39,520 nt of DNA from Gammaproteobacteria bacterium (lineage in GTDB: Bacteria; Pseudomonadota; Gammaproteobacteria; GCA-001735895): positions 1 through 39,520 of the forward strand of contig JAUVCH010000024.1 in NCBI GenBank assembly GCA_030595795.1, written 5' to 3'. Every line of letters begins with the position of its first letter. Position 1 is the first letter of the stretch. Under the pieces are notes generated by a model, which saw nothing but the letters and a program-made list of their open reading frames with translations, was not told the origin of the DNA and ran no database searches. Both the position numbers and the translations under genes were made by a program. Shown here piece after piece: positions 1 through 8,103 of this stretch.

Positions 1-1
1 C

Positions 2-592
2 GCCTACTTCGTTTCTTCCTGTCTCGCAGATATGGGGACCGTCCACTGGCTGGAAGGTGGAACTCTTCTGGGCGCTGTACGAGAAAATGGCAACCTGCTG
101 GCCTGGGAAGACGATGTCGATATCTCATTCTTGTTAGACGACCAGTCAACCTGGATTTCGGTCGTCAAAGGCATCTCCGATCGCGGTAAGCGCCACGGAT
201 ATTTCGTGGAAGTAAGCGAGAACAGTGCGTATCTGGGTGTCTCCTACGACCGCCCACAGCCATGGCCTTTCAGATGGGAACGATACCGAATGCGCGGGGA
301 AATCCGGCTAGACCTGGTCGCCTACCGGCGCGCCGTGAGCCATGGCCAGTCCGTCCTTGAAAGGCAAACCCACAAGGGAGTTTTGCCTATGACCGAAAGT
401 GGATGGTATGGCATGCCTGAAGACATGGTGCTGCCGACCTCAACCATTCGATTTCTTAACGATGACATCCCTTGCCCGAATCAACCTCAGTCTTACTTGC
501 GCAACATCTATGCTGATTATCAGAAAGTTGAACTCACCTATGTGAATTCAAAAGCAGCTGAGGCCCGGCGTTCAGCCGACGAAATATCATAA
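2..592 (+). CDS. LicD-family phosphotransferase-like protein (5' partial)
   Basis: The reading frame is open from base 2, so the true start lies before the window. What is visible is 196 residues. The stretch HWLEGGTLLGAVRENG, followed by AWEDDVDIS, is the signature of the LicD/fukutin family, with the GTLLG motif and the acidic D-D-x-D metal site. Family members transfer phosphocholine or similar phospho-groups onto surface glycans, so a role in decorating cell-surface polysaccharide is inferred. No signal peptide or membrane segment is visible in the part present. A perfect 8-bp inverted repeat overlaps the stop codon. The gene converges on the deacetylase-like gene downstream, with about 110 bp between them. 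Substrate cannot be told. Confidence 0.75.
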   Translation, partial: AYFVSSCLADMGTVHWLEGGTLLGAVRENGNLLAWEDDVDISFLLDDQSTWISVVKGISDRGKRHGYFVEVSENSAYLGVSYDRPQPWPFRWERYRMRGEIRLDLVAYRRAVSHGQSVLERQTHKGVLPMTESGWYGMPEDMVLPTSTIRFLNDDIPCPNQPQSYLRNIYADYQKVELTYVNSKAAEARRSADEIS

Positions 593-600
593 CGTCGGCT
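574..600 (+). terminator. Hairpin over the licD-like stop codon
   Basis: AGCCGACG (574-581) and CGTCGGCT (593-600) are perfect 8-bp arms around an 11-base loop that contains the TAA stop. The sequence after it is TTCCCCCC and not a T-run, so it is not a textbook intrinsic terminator. A 3' end stabiliser or weak terminator between the convergent genes is possible. Confidence 0.3.
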
Positions 601-703
601 TCCCCCCAGCCGAATGGTCAAAAACTCCCATGTTAGGTTGAAATAACTAAAGAGTTAAAAAATAACCAAACGAAGCAACAGCATGGCACTGTCAAGTTAT
701 GGT

Positions 704-1657
704 TCAACCGACACTAACCATAGAATTAACCACGGCAGTCCAGCCACGAGCAATATTATCGTGATTATATCCACCACCTCCCATACCCAGCATACGTCCC
801 TGGCAGTGACGATCGGCAATGTCGCGTAAGCGTTTGGCAGCATGAGCGTGTGATGCTGGACTGAATGCCATATTGGTAATCGGATCACCTTCGATACTAT
901 CTGCACCGCATTGTAGTAAAATAAATTCAGGTTGACCTGCTTCGAGATAGGCCTCAACCTGCGGCCAGACCGACTGGAATACGGCATCATCGGCATATGG
1001 CGGTACTGGTATATTTAGTTTAGTACCTTCTGCGGAGCCTTTGCCTGTTTCTTCTACAAATCCCGTACCCGGATATAAAGTACGGCCATCCTGATGGATA
1101 TCGGCGAATAGTAAATCGGGGTCGTCTTCAAAACTGTAAAACACGCCATCGCCGTGATGGGCATCGATGTCAATATAAGCAACGCGTTTTATGCCGTATT
1201 GAGCGCGCAGGTATTCGATGGCGATACCACAGTCATTGAATACACAAAAACCGGCGGCTATGTCTCGACGCGCATGATGTAATCCGGCGATAGGAGAGAA
1301 GGCACGACGAAATTCACCTTTCATAATTCTATCTATAGCATCCATGACCGAACCGCTGACGTGACCGGCGGCTTCGTACATGCCGATGAAGGAGGGCGTG
1401 TCACCGCCATCAAGAAACCCTGTTCCGAATTTTGAAAAATCCTGTACTTTCTCGATGTAATCGGTGGTATGGAATAACTCGATACTATCAGGCGCTGCCA
1501 TCACGGGTTCCTGAATAACGAGGTGTTGATCCAGCCCCTGTCGAAGTAGCTCGGCCTGAAATACATCGTGTCGCTGCGGGCCGAAAGGATGGCCATCCTT
1601 AAAGCCATAGTCGGCCAACGGTTGTCCCAGATATATGCAGGTTTCCTTGGAATTCAT
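704..1657 (-). CDS. Histone deacetylase-like (AcuC/HDAC family) amidohydrolase
   Basis: A 317-residue zinc deacetylase of the arginase/HDAC fold. Visible catalytic features are the His pair in GLHHARRD (H127, H128), zinc ligands in DIDAHHGDG (D165, H167), the third ligand in CGADSIEGDP (D253) and the transition-state Tyr in GGGGYN (Y297). Bacterial relatives remove acetyl groups from acetylpolyamines, small amides or acetyl-lysine. The substrate here is not determinable. The start at 1657 was preferred over an in-frame ATG 42 bases upstream because GAAGGTGA lies just before it and the protein then begins as the family does. It is cytoplasmic, with no signal peptide. It is divergent from the SPFH gene across about 185 bp. 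Confidence 0.88.
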   Translation of the reverse strand: MNSKETCIYLGQPLADYGFKDGHPFGPQRHDVFQAELLRQGLDQHLVIQEPVMAAPDSIELFHTTDYIEKVQDFSKFGTGFLDGGDTPSFIGMYEAAGHVSGSVMDAIDRIMKGEFRRAFSPIAGLHHARRDIAAGFCVFNDCGIAIEYLRAQYGIKRVAYIDIDAHHGDGVFYSFEDDPDLLFADIHQDGRTLYPGTGFVEETGKGSAEGTKLNIPVPPYADDAVFQSVWPQVEAYLEAGQPEFILLQCGADSIEGDPITNMAFSPASHAHAAKRLRDIADRHCQGRMLGMGGGGYNHDNIARGWTAVVNSMVSVG

Positions 1658-1842
1658 ATATTCACCTTCATGCCAGCGAATGAAACTGAGTTTCTGCATG
1701 ATTCAGGTTTAGCTGTTGTTTGCAAAACAGTATAATCTCTGGGTTTCAGAAATGAAGCAAATTCGAATCCAAATTGGTGGCTCCCCTAATAAGGCATAAT
1801 GCTAGCAATGACGTCGAATAAAACAAAAAGGAGTCAAAATTC

Positions 1843-3519
1843 ATGTTAATGGTATTTTTATCCGTAGCCGCTTTGATAGCCGCCGCCGTACTCGCTAAAA
1901 GATCATTATTTAGTCGCCCTCTGTATGACCGCATTTTAAAAGGCTCGTTAGTTATATTCGCTTTAATTGGGTTTTTATCGCGCTCATTTGTGATTGTCGA
2001 TGGTAACGAGATTGGTGCGTTGAAACGGATCTACCTTGGCGATAATTTGCCGTCGGGGCGGATCATTGCTCTGGATGGACAAAAAGGCCCACAGGCTGAA
2101 ATTCTTGGCCCCGGATTTCATCTTAAATTATTCGTACGCGTCCTGTACGATGTGGAATATTTCCCGGTGCAGGAAATACCCGAAGGGCAATATGGACTAA
2201 TCCTGACTACTGATGGAAGGTCAATTGACGAGGGCGATTATTTGGCAAATCCCTGGACTGATGGCGAGGAGGATAAAATGCTCGATGCCACTTACTTCCT
2301 GGAAAATGGTGGTCAGAAAGGTCCTCAATTCAACGTGCTTAAACCAGGCAAGTACCGAATTAACCCCTACTTATTCAGACTTAAAAAGTTGCCCGCAACT
2401 GATGTTCCGACCGGTCATGTCGCGGTTATTCGAAGTAATGTCAAAACATCTATTGGGGAATGCCCTAATCCGTCAATTACGGTTGGCACTGCGGATAATA
2501 CGGTCGCATTACCGCTGGTGCCGAAAGGTTGTGTCGGTGTCTGGGAGTTACCCATCCCGCCAGGGCGTTATTACTTAAATGAAAAAGCATTTGTTACAAC
2601 AATTATTCCAACCCGACTACAGACCTGGGTGTACAAAGGCGGTTATACCGCCAGACGGATTAATCTAACGGTATCTGACGAAGGCAAAATAACTCAGCAG
2701 GAAATTTCCGAAAAAATTGCCGTACCACCTAATGCCGCAGACAAAGCGATTAATGTACGTGTCGAAGGTTGGACCGTGCCGGTCGATATGCGCATTGTTG
2801 TTGCGGTTAATCCGGCTCACGCTGCCAAGGTTGTCGCTTCGGTCGGTGGTCTTGTACAGGTGGAAGATAATATTATTACCCCTGCGATTCGGGATATTTT
2901 GCGCACCATCGGTGGTCAGCCCGGACGAAAGGTGCTCGACTTTATCGAGAAGCGTGCGGAAATTGTCGCCGCGGTCGAAAAGGCCATCGTGCCAGAAGGG
3001 CTCAAGGCAGGTGTTACTATTCAGGAAGTGAGAATGGGCGAACCTGCGATTCCGCCGGAGCTGCTAGTAGCAACACTTCGTGAGCAGCTGGCAATCCAGT
3101 TACAGGCGACTTACAAAAAGGAACAGGATGCACAGCGAGAACGTATTAAAGTTGAGCGTGAACGCGCGACTGCAGACCAGCAGGCAACACTGGTAGCCGC
3201 CGAAATCCAGAAAAAAGCTGCCGAATTCACCAAGGAACAACTGCGATTATTAGGTGAAGGCGAAAAACTCAAGCTACTCGAAATAGCGAAAGGTCAGGAA
3301 GCTCAGGCATTAGTTCTGGGTAAGAGAGCCGCGCTACAACTGGCCGCACTAGAGAAGATTCTCGAAGCTGCCAAACAAAACGATAAAATAGTCAAAGTAC
3401 CTATGGTGCAGGTAATCGGCTCCGAGGCAGGAACTTTTGAAGGGGCTGCGGCGATACTAGGTTCGTCGAATATAATTCGTTCGCTCGAAGGGCTAGATAA
3501 ATCGACCGATAAAGAATAG
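1843..3519 (+). CDS. SPFH/band-7 domain membrane protein
   Basis: 558 residues. Two hydrophobic segments (about 1-18 and 32-50) anchor the N-terminus. A long beta-rich region follows, containing two similar modules, each with a GQKGPQ motif (about 80-84 and 157-162) and a Gly-Pro/Lys-Pro-Gly turn. Then comes an SPFH-like region (about 290-410, with VRVEGWTVPVDMRIVV) and an Ala/Glu/Lys/Gln-rich helical stretch (about 410-510) typical of flotillin-like scaffolds. SPFH proteins form large oligomeric cages on membranes and often hold proteases or organise lipids. AGGAG 10 bases before the ATG supports the start. No partner such as an NfeD or FtsH-like protease lies nearby, so the function stays open. 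The gene converges on the ProC-like gene with an 8-base gap. Confidence 0.8.
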   Translation: MLMVFLSVAALIAAAVLAKRSLFSRPLYDRILKGSLVIFALIGFLSRSFVIVDGNEIGALKRIYLGDNLPSGRIIALDGQKGPQAEILGPGFHLKLFVRVLYDVEYFPVQEIPEGQYGLILTTDGRSIDEGDYLANPWTDGEEDKMLDATYFLENGGQKGPQFNVLKPGKYRINPYLFRLKKLPATDVPTGHVAVIRSNVKTSIGECPNPSITVGTADNTVALPLVPKGCVGVWELPIPPGRYYLNEKAFVTTIIPTRLQTWVYKGGYTARRINLTVSDEGKITQQEISEKIAVPPNAADKAINVRVEGWTVPVDMRIVVAVNPAHAAKVVASVGGLVQVEDNIITPAIRDILRTIGGQPGRKVLDFIEKRAEIVAAVEKAIVPEGLKAGVTIQEVRMGEPAIPPELLVATLREQLAIQLQATYKKEQDAQRERIKVERERATADQQATLVAAEIQKKAAEFTKEQLRLLGEGEKLKLLEIAKGQEAQALVLGKRAALQLAALEKILEAAKQNDKIVKVPMVQVIGSEAGTFEGAAAILGSSNIIRSLEGLDKSTDKE

Positions 3520-3527
3520 AACTAAAT

Positions 3528-4319
3528 TTATTTAGCGTCGCTAGTCTGGTTGAGCTTATCGCTTAGTAACTGACAGGCCTGTTGCCAGGGCTCGAATGCG
3601 TCATGCTCTTTGAGCAGATCGAGCCCAAGTTTGGAAAAAGTGCCGTCAGTGGCAATTGCTTCGGCGATTTCACCCGCTGATCTGGCTTTATCCTGTAAGG
3701 CTAGGCTGGAGGCACCTTTTGCCATACCCAGCACTAGCTCTGACGCCAATTCGGTTGACAGGAAATGGCTACTAGTGGCCTGGATTAATTCGTTAAATAG
3801 TTCGAAATACCAGGTATAGACACAGGCGATAATACTGCCCTGATCAAACGCGGCTTCACTGTCTGCAATAACGCTATTACCACAATAATTGAATAAATCA
3901 CCAACTACAGGATGATGAGGAAAAATTAGTGTGGGACTGGCTCCCGCCTGTGCACTATTAACCGGCATGGCACGTACGATATGGACATCCATATCACCTG
4001 TTTGTTCGCGCAGTTTTTCGATACTAACTCCAGCAACAACACTGATGAGTAGATGATTTGACCTGAACTTCAGACTCGCCAATGCATCGAGGCAATGTGC
4101 AGGCCGGGTCGACAGGATAAATTGATCGCAGGCATCGACAACCGCCTGATTACTCTCCATGACTTCGCACTGCCAGTCTGCGGCCAGCTTTTGTGACATG
4201 ACCTGATTACGCGGACTTAACATGATTCGACCCTGGTAGCGGCCTCGCCGAAGTCCTTTGATGGTGTATTCGGCCAGATCTCCGACACCGATAAATCCGA
4301 GATTCTTTGACTCGAGCAT
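3528..4319 (-). CDS. Pyrroline-5-carboxylate reductase-like (ProC-related) oxidoreductase
   Basis: 263 residues. The N-terminus LGFIGVGDLAEYTIKGL is a ProC-type Rossmann NADP-binding loop. LISVVAGVSIEKLRE and VRAMPVNSAQAG also match ProC landmarks (ISxxAGv, xRxMPN). The C-terminal dimerisation domain is divergent: the SGSGPA segment that lines the proline-reductase active site is not seen; the corresponding place reads QATSSHFLSTELA. It is therefore better called a ProC-like imine or ketone reductase than a confirmed proline biosynthesis enzyme. Its ATG follows the TGA of the upstream dioxygenase gene directly, so the two are probably translationally coupled. It is the last gene of a four-gene minus-strand run. 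Confidence 0.7.
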   Translation of the reverse strand: MLESKNLGFIGVGDLAEYTIKGLRRGRYQGRIMLSPRNQVMSQKLAADWQCEVMESNQAVVDACDQFILSTRPAHCLDALASLKFRSNHLLISVVAGVSIEKLREQTGDMDVHIVRAMPVNSAQAGASPTLIFPHHPVVGDLFNYCGNSVIADSEAAFDQGSIIACVYTWYFELFNELIQATSSHFLSTELASELVLGMAKGASSLALQDKARSAGEIAEAIATDGTFSKLGLDLLKEHDAFEPWQQACQLLSDKLNQTSDAK

Positions 4320-5129
4320 TCAGTTATGCCCCCTTACAAAATCGTTTTTCCCTGACTTATCTTTTCCGCGTAAAAGAAATAATGCCCGGTTCGAATAGCC
4401 ATGCGGGGACCCAGCATCCTCCTTGATCTTTCCGCTTTGATGATTATAAAAACTGATCGCCGGCATAATACGAAGCACCAGGCCCATGCGGCGTCGATCC
4501 GACAAGTTTGGCCCGGAGCCGTGCACCAGATAGACATCGTGCAACGAGATTTGTCCTGGTTCGAGTACAATATCGCGCGCCTGGGATAAATCGACCTGAT
4601 TGTCGTCGATGACCTGCGCCAGGGTGTAATCATCGCGGTGTTCGAAGTGATGCGAATATATCTGATGACTTTTGTGCGAACCCGGTATGAATTTCATACA
4701 GCCCTGTTCGGGTGTCGAGCCATCGAGTGATATCCACACGGTGCAGGTTTCTAACGGTTCTATTGGGTAATAGTCACCGTCCTGATGCCAGGGTGTGGCT
4801 TTGCCAACTTTAGCGGGCTTGCCGAATATGGTCATGCCCCAGAGTATAAAATCGCTGCCAATGAGCTGCTCGACCATATCGAGTATTTCAGGGAATTTGG
4901 CAAATTCCAGCCATTCTGGACACCCCTTGATGCCATACGTGCCATTGGCGTCCAGATGAGGTCCGAGTATGAAATCAGCCGAGAATTCCGGATTGGCTTG
5001 ATTGTCTTCGAGCAACTGCTGATAAAGTTGATCGATTCGTTGCAGGGTCGCTTGTGGTAAACGGTAATCAGACGGTATGACAAGGCCATCATTCCGATAT
5101 TGCTCGATTTCGGCGTCGGTAAGCGGCAT
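4320..5129 (-). CDS. Phytanoyl-CoA dioxygenase (PhyH) family hydroxylase
   Basis: 269 residues, the usual size for PhyH enzymes. The non-haem iron facial triad is readable: H115-x-D117 in PWHQDGDYYP and the distal H203 in VYLVHGSGPNLS. The Arg cluster just after it (DRRRMG, about 211-216) is placed to bind 2-oxoglutarate. The enzyme should hydroxylate a small metabolite using O2 and 2-oxoglutarate in the cytoplasm. PhyH relatives act on ectoine, amino acids, lipids and secondary metabolites, and the substrate here is unknown. The gene lies 3 bases after the BKACE gene and abuts the ProC-like gene, so its substrate is likely shared with that pathway. Confidence 0.85.
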   Translation of the reverse strand: MPLTDAEIEQYRNDGLVIPSDYRLPQATLQRIDQLYQQLLEDNQANPEFSADFILGPHLDANGTYGIKGCPEWLEFAKFPEILDMVEQLIGSDFILWGMTIFGKPAKVGKATPWHQDGDYYPIEPLETCTVWISLDGSTPEQGCMKFIPGSHKSHQIYSHHFEHRDDYTLAQVIDDNQVDLSQARDIVLEPGQISLHDVYLVHGSGPNLSDRRRMGLVLRIMPAISFYNHQSGKIKEDAGSPHGYSNRALFLLRGKDKSGKNDFVRGHN

Positions 5130-5132
5130 GGT

Positions 5133-6008
5133 TTAGCGATTAATACCGAGTCTTTTCGACGCCTGGGCTGCTGTCGCTGGTTCGCGGCCTACCTCACGGA
5201 TGATCCTCACCGCGCGCTCGACCAGTAGCAGGTTACTGGCGAATTCACCCTTGTTTAAATAGAGATTATCTTCCAGTCCAACTCGGCAGTTGCCGTTCTG
5301 GCTCGCCGCCTGTGCGACGATTGAAAATTCGAAACGCGAAATACCAAAAGCACTCCAGTTGGCATTCTCGGGTAGCAGGTTCTTCATTACGGTTAGAATC
5401 TCCGGCGTCGCAGGAGACGCGTGGGGAATACCCAGACAGAGCTGGAACATCGGGTCGCCATCGATTAAACCATCCTCAATTAAACTCCGTGCAAACATGA
5501 TGTGACCGGGTTCGAAAACTTCTATTTCAGGTTTGACACCCAATTCCTGAATACGGCGCGCCATTATGCGTAGATGCTCAGGGGTATTCACAAAAATGGT
5601 TTCACCGAAATTGAAGGTACCGACGTCGAGTGTGCAGATATCTGGCATCAGTGCTTCGATATGCTTCAGACGATCCAGGGGTTGGATCAAAGTGGTGCCT
5701 GGACCTCCAACAGCCGCATCGACTTCACCGGGGCTAAAACGCGCGCCCTCGCTGGTGGTCAGATTAATGAGTACATCGCTACCGGAATCGCGAATTCGTT
5801 CGACGACTTCCCGGAACAGTGCCAAATCTCCAGAACGCATTCCAGTGATTGGGTCACGAACATGAATATGCGCAATTGCTGCGCCTGCTTTGCCCGCATC
5901 AATGCAATCATTGGCGATCTGCTCAGGCGTGATCGGGTAGTTCGGATGTTTACCCTGGTTGTTGTGCCCACCGCTTACCGCGCAGGTTAAAATGACTTCG
6001 TTGATCAT
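5133..6008 (-). CDS. Beta-keto acid cleavage enzyme (BKACE, formerly DUF849)
   Basis: 291 residues. The family condenses a beta-keto acid with acetyl-CoA to give acetoacetate and a new acyl-CoA; the founder is 3-keto-5-aminohexanoate cleavage enzyme (Kce). Visible family features are the zinc-binding HIHVRDP at about 47-53, the segment LINLTTSEGA, the barrel strand FGISRFEF and the conserved Glu in CRVGLEDN near residue 247, which supplies the third metal ligand. Substrates across the family include 3-keto-5-aminohexanoate and dehydrocarnitine, and motif reading alone does not choose among them. It sits 7 bases after the DUF3461 gene and 3 bases before the PhyH gene, in one probable operon. 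Confidence 0.87.
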   Translation of the reverse strand: MINEVILTCAVSGGHNNQGKHPNYPITPEQIANDCIDAGKAGAAIAHIHVRDPITGMRSGDLALFREVVERIRDSGSDVLINLTTSEGARFSPGEVDAAVGGPGTTLIQPLDRLKHIEALMPDICTLDVGTFNFGETIFVNTPEHLRIMARRIQELGVKPEIEVFEPGHIMFARSLIEDGLIDGDPMFQLCLGIPHASPATPEILTVMKNLLPENANWSAFGISRFEFSIVAQAASQNGNCRVGLEDNLYLNKGEFASNLLLVERAVRIIREVGREPATAAQASKRLGINR

Positions 6009-6015
6009 AAGACTG

Positions 6016-6402
6016 TTATTTTAAATCATCGAGCAGTGATTCGATATACGCCATACGGCTACTCATTTCCTGATGCAGGCGTTGCAGTTCATCTTTGATC
6101 AGCTTACCTTGTTCTATCGAAGATTTTTTGGAATCCAGTATATGATCCAGCTCCGTTATCGCTTTTTGTACAAATGGTGAAATATCATGAACGATATCAG
6201 TTTCCTGAGTGCCACTGTCAGCCATGATAGTCCTTGAAGCTCGCCCGAATTCAAATCGTTTACTGGCGGGTAGTAAAGAGCCTTTTTTACGTTTGTAGAT
6301 GACTCGGATGATATCGAGATTGTTCACCGTGTTCAGGGAGTAACGCTCGATTTCTCCAGGATTATTAATGCCCATTTCGGTCAGGGTGGGGTAGTTCGAC
6401 AT
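6016..6402 (-). CDS. DUF3461 family protein
   Basis: 128 residues. The opening YPTLTEMGINNPGEIERYSL, the basic IYKRKKGSLLPASKRFEFGR and ISPFVQKAITELD match the small conserved proteobacterial DUF3461 family, whose function is not established. The last 35 residues look like an amphipathic helix or short coiled coil. There is no signal peptide, so the protein is probably cytoplasmic. It is the first gene of the run leading to the BKACE, PhyH and ProC-like genes, but DUF3461 is widely conserved without them, so co-transcription need not mean a shared pathway. Confidence 0.8.
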   Translation of the reverse strand: MSNYPTLTEMGINNPGEIERYSLNTVNNLDIIRVIYKRKKGSLLPASKRFEFGRASRTIMADSGTQETDIVHDISPFVQKAITELDHILDSKKSSIEQGKLIKDELQRLHQEMSSRMAYIESLLDDLK

Positions 6403-6458
6403 GAGTTATTCCTTAGTGAGTTGTTATTCTGTCCGGGCATGATACATTAAAATTGCGC

Positions 6459-6821
6459 TTATGGTCTTTCCAGAATGGATTGGCACGCCATGCAATTGGG
6501 TGACTGAGGCTGAACCTGTAATCGAGCGTAGCCTATCGGTTCACCGCACTCGAGACAATAGCCGTATTCTTCTGCTCCAATTCGTTCCAGGGCTGAATTA
6601 ATCAACTTCAGAATAGTATTGGCCTGTTCACGATTAGCGACCGCCATTTGCTGTTGTTGAATCGCATCGATACGTGAAACTCGCCCCACCGATTGCTGAT
6701 CCAGGGTGACCGGTGCAGTGCTTTGTTGACTATCCTGCAGTTGCTGTTCTAGAGCCTGTTTTTGACCTTTTAGCTCTTGGGCAAGCTCTTCGATCTGGTT
6801 AGCGGTCAGTTCCTGATTCAT
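6459..6821 (-). CDS. DksA/TraR-type C4 zinc-finger protein
   Basis: 120 residues from the ATG at 6821. The C-terminal finger has C89-x2-C92, a 17-residue spacer and C110-x2-C113 (YCLECGEP to NCMACQS), the spacing seen in DksA. Before it lies a Gln/Glu-rich helical hairpin region (about 1-80). DksA-type proteins enter the RNA polymerase secondary channel and change promoter choice. This one is shorter than E. coli DksA (151 residues) and resembles the short paralogues. A longer in-frame reading to 6959 would overlap the divergent HIT gene and adds residues unlike the family, so the internal start is preferred, although no strong Shine-Dalgarno is visible before it. Confidence 0.8.
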   Translation of the reverse strand: MNQELTANQIEELAQELKGQKQALEQQLQDSQQSTAPVTLDQQSVGRVSRIDAIQQQQMAVANREQANTILKLINSALERIGAEEYGYCLECGEPIGYARLQVQPQSPNCMACQSILERP

Positions 6822-6901
6822 AAAGCGAATGTTTGTGGAGATGATATGATGAGCGTAGTGTAGAGTAATCCATAATTTACGAACAGGATAAACAAAAGGA
6901 A

Positions 6902-7318
6902 ATGGCCGATATCCATCCGCAATTACTGAATGACTGTCGTGTGCTGGGGCGCTTTTCACTGTCGCATTTATTGTTATCGAACGACTCGAATTATCCCTGG
7001 TTTATTCTCGTTCCAGACCGGGAAGGCATTAGCGAGATATTCCAGTTGCCCGACCAGGATCAAGCGCAGTTACTCGCCGAGTCTTCACTATTGTCGGAGC
7101 ACTTAATGTCACGCTTCAAAGGTGATAAATTAAACGTGGCGGCTTTAGGTAATGTGGTGCCACAGTTACACCTTCATCATATCGTACGTTTCCGTACAGA
7201 CTCTGTCTGGCCTGCACCGATTTGGGGCGAAGTGGAAGCCAGGCCTTATAGCGAGGCTGAACTGTCAAAGCTAATGCAACAACTGGATATCGAGGTATTG
7301 CCAGGTTTCACCCTATAG
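6902..7318 (+). CDS. HIT-domain protein
   Basis: 138 residues. The core reads VVPQLHLHHIVRF, the histidine-triad strand, with Gln in place of the first His of the classical H-x-H-x-H pattern. That variant is common in a group of proteobacterial HIT proteins. The N-terminal FILVPDREGISEIFQL is the usual strand and helix before it. HIT enzymes hydrolyse or transfer nucleotide phosphates such as dinucleoside polyphosphates and AMP-lysine. The exact reaction here is unknown. AAAGGAA directly before the ATG supports the start. The gene ends 7 bases before the EEP-family gene, and both are probably one transcript. Confidence 0.85.
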   Translation: MADIHPQLLNDCRVLGRFSLSHLLLSNDSNYPWFILVPDREGISEIFQLPDQDQAQLLAESSLLSEHLMSRFKGDKLNVAALGNVVPQLHLHHIVRFRTDSVWPAPIWGEVEARPYSEAELSKLMQQLDIEVLPGFTL

Positions 7319-7325
7319 CCTGCTG

Positions 7326-8066
7326 ATGCTCAAAGTATTAACCTATAACATCCACAAAGGCTTCAACCGCCGTAATCGTGAATTCGTATTGCATGAAATA
7401 CGACAACAAATCGAATCTATTGATGTCGATGTTGTATTCCTTCAGGAAATTCAGGGACGCCATTTCCATCATGAAAAACGTATATCGGGCTGGCCGACGG
7501 TGTCGCAGTTCGAGTTTCTAGCCGACCGACTTTGGCCACATTTCGCTTATGGAAAAAATGCGATTTACGATGAAGGCCATCATGGTAATGCGATATTGAG
7601 CAAACATGCCTTTGAAGACTGGCAAAATATTAATTTTTCCCGCTTCAGGACTGCAAGTCGAAGTTTATTGCATGGTGTCGTCAATATGCCGAATCAAGAT
7701 ACCCGCTTACACCTCATTTGTACTCATCTGGAATTAATAGGCTTTGAGCGTAAAAGGCAGATAGAAATAATTAGACGTCATATGAGTAAGCATATTAAAT
7801 CGGGTGAACCCGTTATCTTAGCGGGTGATTTTAACGACTGGCACGGTCGAATGGGGCAGCATTTCGAGTCACAGCTTTCGCTCGAAGAGGCCCATAAGAC
7901 CACGCATGGTAAATATGCAAAAACATTCCCAGCAAACTGGCCGATATTGCAAATGGATCGAGTTTATTATCGTCAGTTGAAGTTACTCGAATGCGAGTGC
8001 CTGAATTCGCATCCCTGGGGGCGTTTGTCGGATCATCTACCTTTGTATGCGCAATTTTCTCTGTAG
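7326..8066 (+). CDS. Endonuclease/exonuclease/phosphatase (EEP) family hydrolase
   Basis: 246 residues covering one complete EEP domain. Motifs run in order: LTYNIHKG (N8), FLQEIQG (metal Glu E41), ICTHLEL, AGDFNDW (about 167-170) and the C-terminal LSDHLPL (D236, H237). All are metal and catalytic residues of the DNase I/APE1-like fold. Members cleave phosphodiesters in nucleic acids, lipids or sugars, including cardiolipin-related and inositol phosphates. No signal peptide is seen, so a cytoplasmic location is likely. It follows the HIT gene with a 7-base gap and converges on the P-type ATPase gene. Confidence 0.85.
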   Translation: MLKVLTYNIHKGFNRRNREFVLHEIRQQIESIDVDVVFLQEIQGRHFHHEKRISGWPTVSQFEFLADRLWPHFAYGKNAIYDEGHHGNAILSKHAFEDWQNINFSRFRTASRSLLHGVVNMPNQDTRLHLICTHLELIGFERKRQIEIIRRHMSKHIKSGEPVILAGDFNDWHGRMGQHFESQLSLEEAHKTTHGKYAKTFPANWPILQMDRVYYRQLKLLECECLNSHPWGRLSDHLPLYAQFSL

Positions 8067-8103
8067 GGTTACCATGCCTTAGAGTCAACGCTTTACTTTT
8101 CTA

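Noticed and set aside
1755-1785. TTCGAATCC followed by GGTGGCTCC looked like the T-arm and 3' end of a tRNA.
   Set aside because: No matching acceptor, D-arm or anticodon arm could be built on either strand within 90 bases.
3522-3535. CTAAAT-TT-ATTTAG dyad between convergent genes as a bidirectional terminator.
   Set aside because: Six A-T-rich pairs with a two-base loop are too weak to form a stable hairpin.
6459-6959. A longer 166-residue version of the DksA-like protein.
   Set aside because: The extra 46 N-terminal residues overlap the divergent HIT gene and do not resemble the family.
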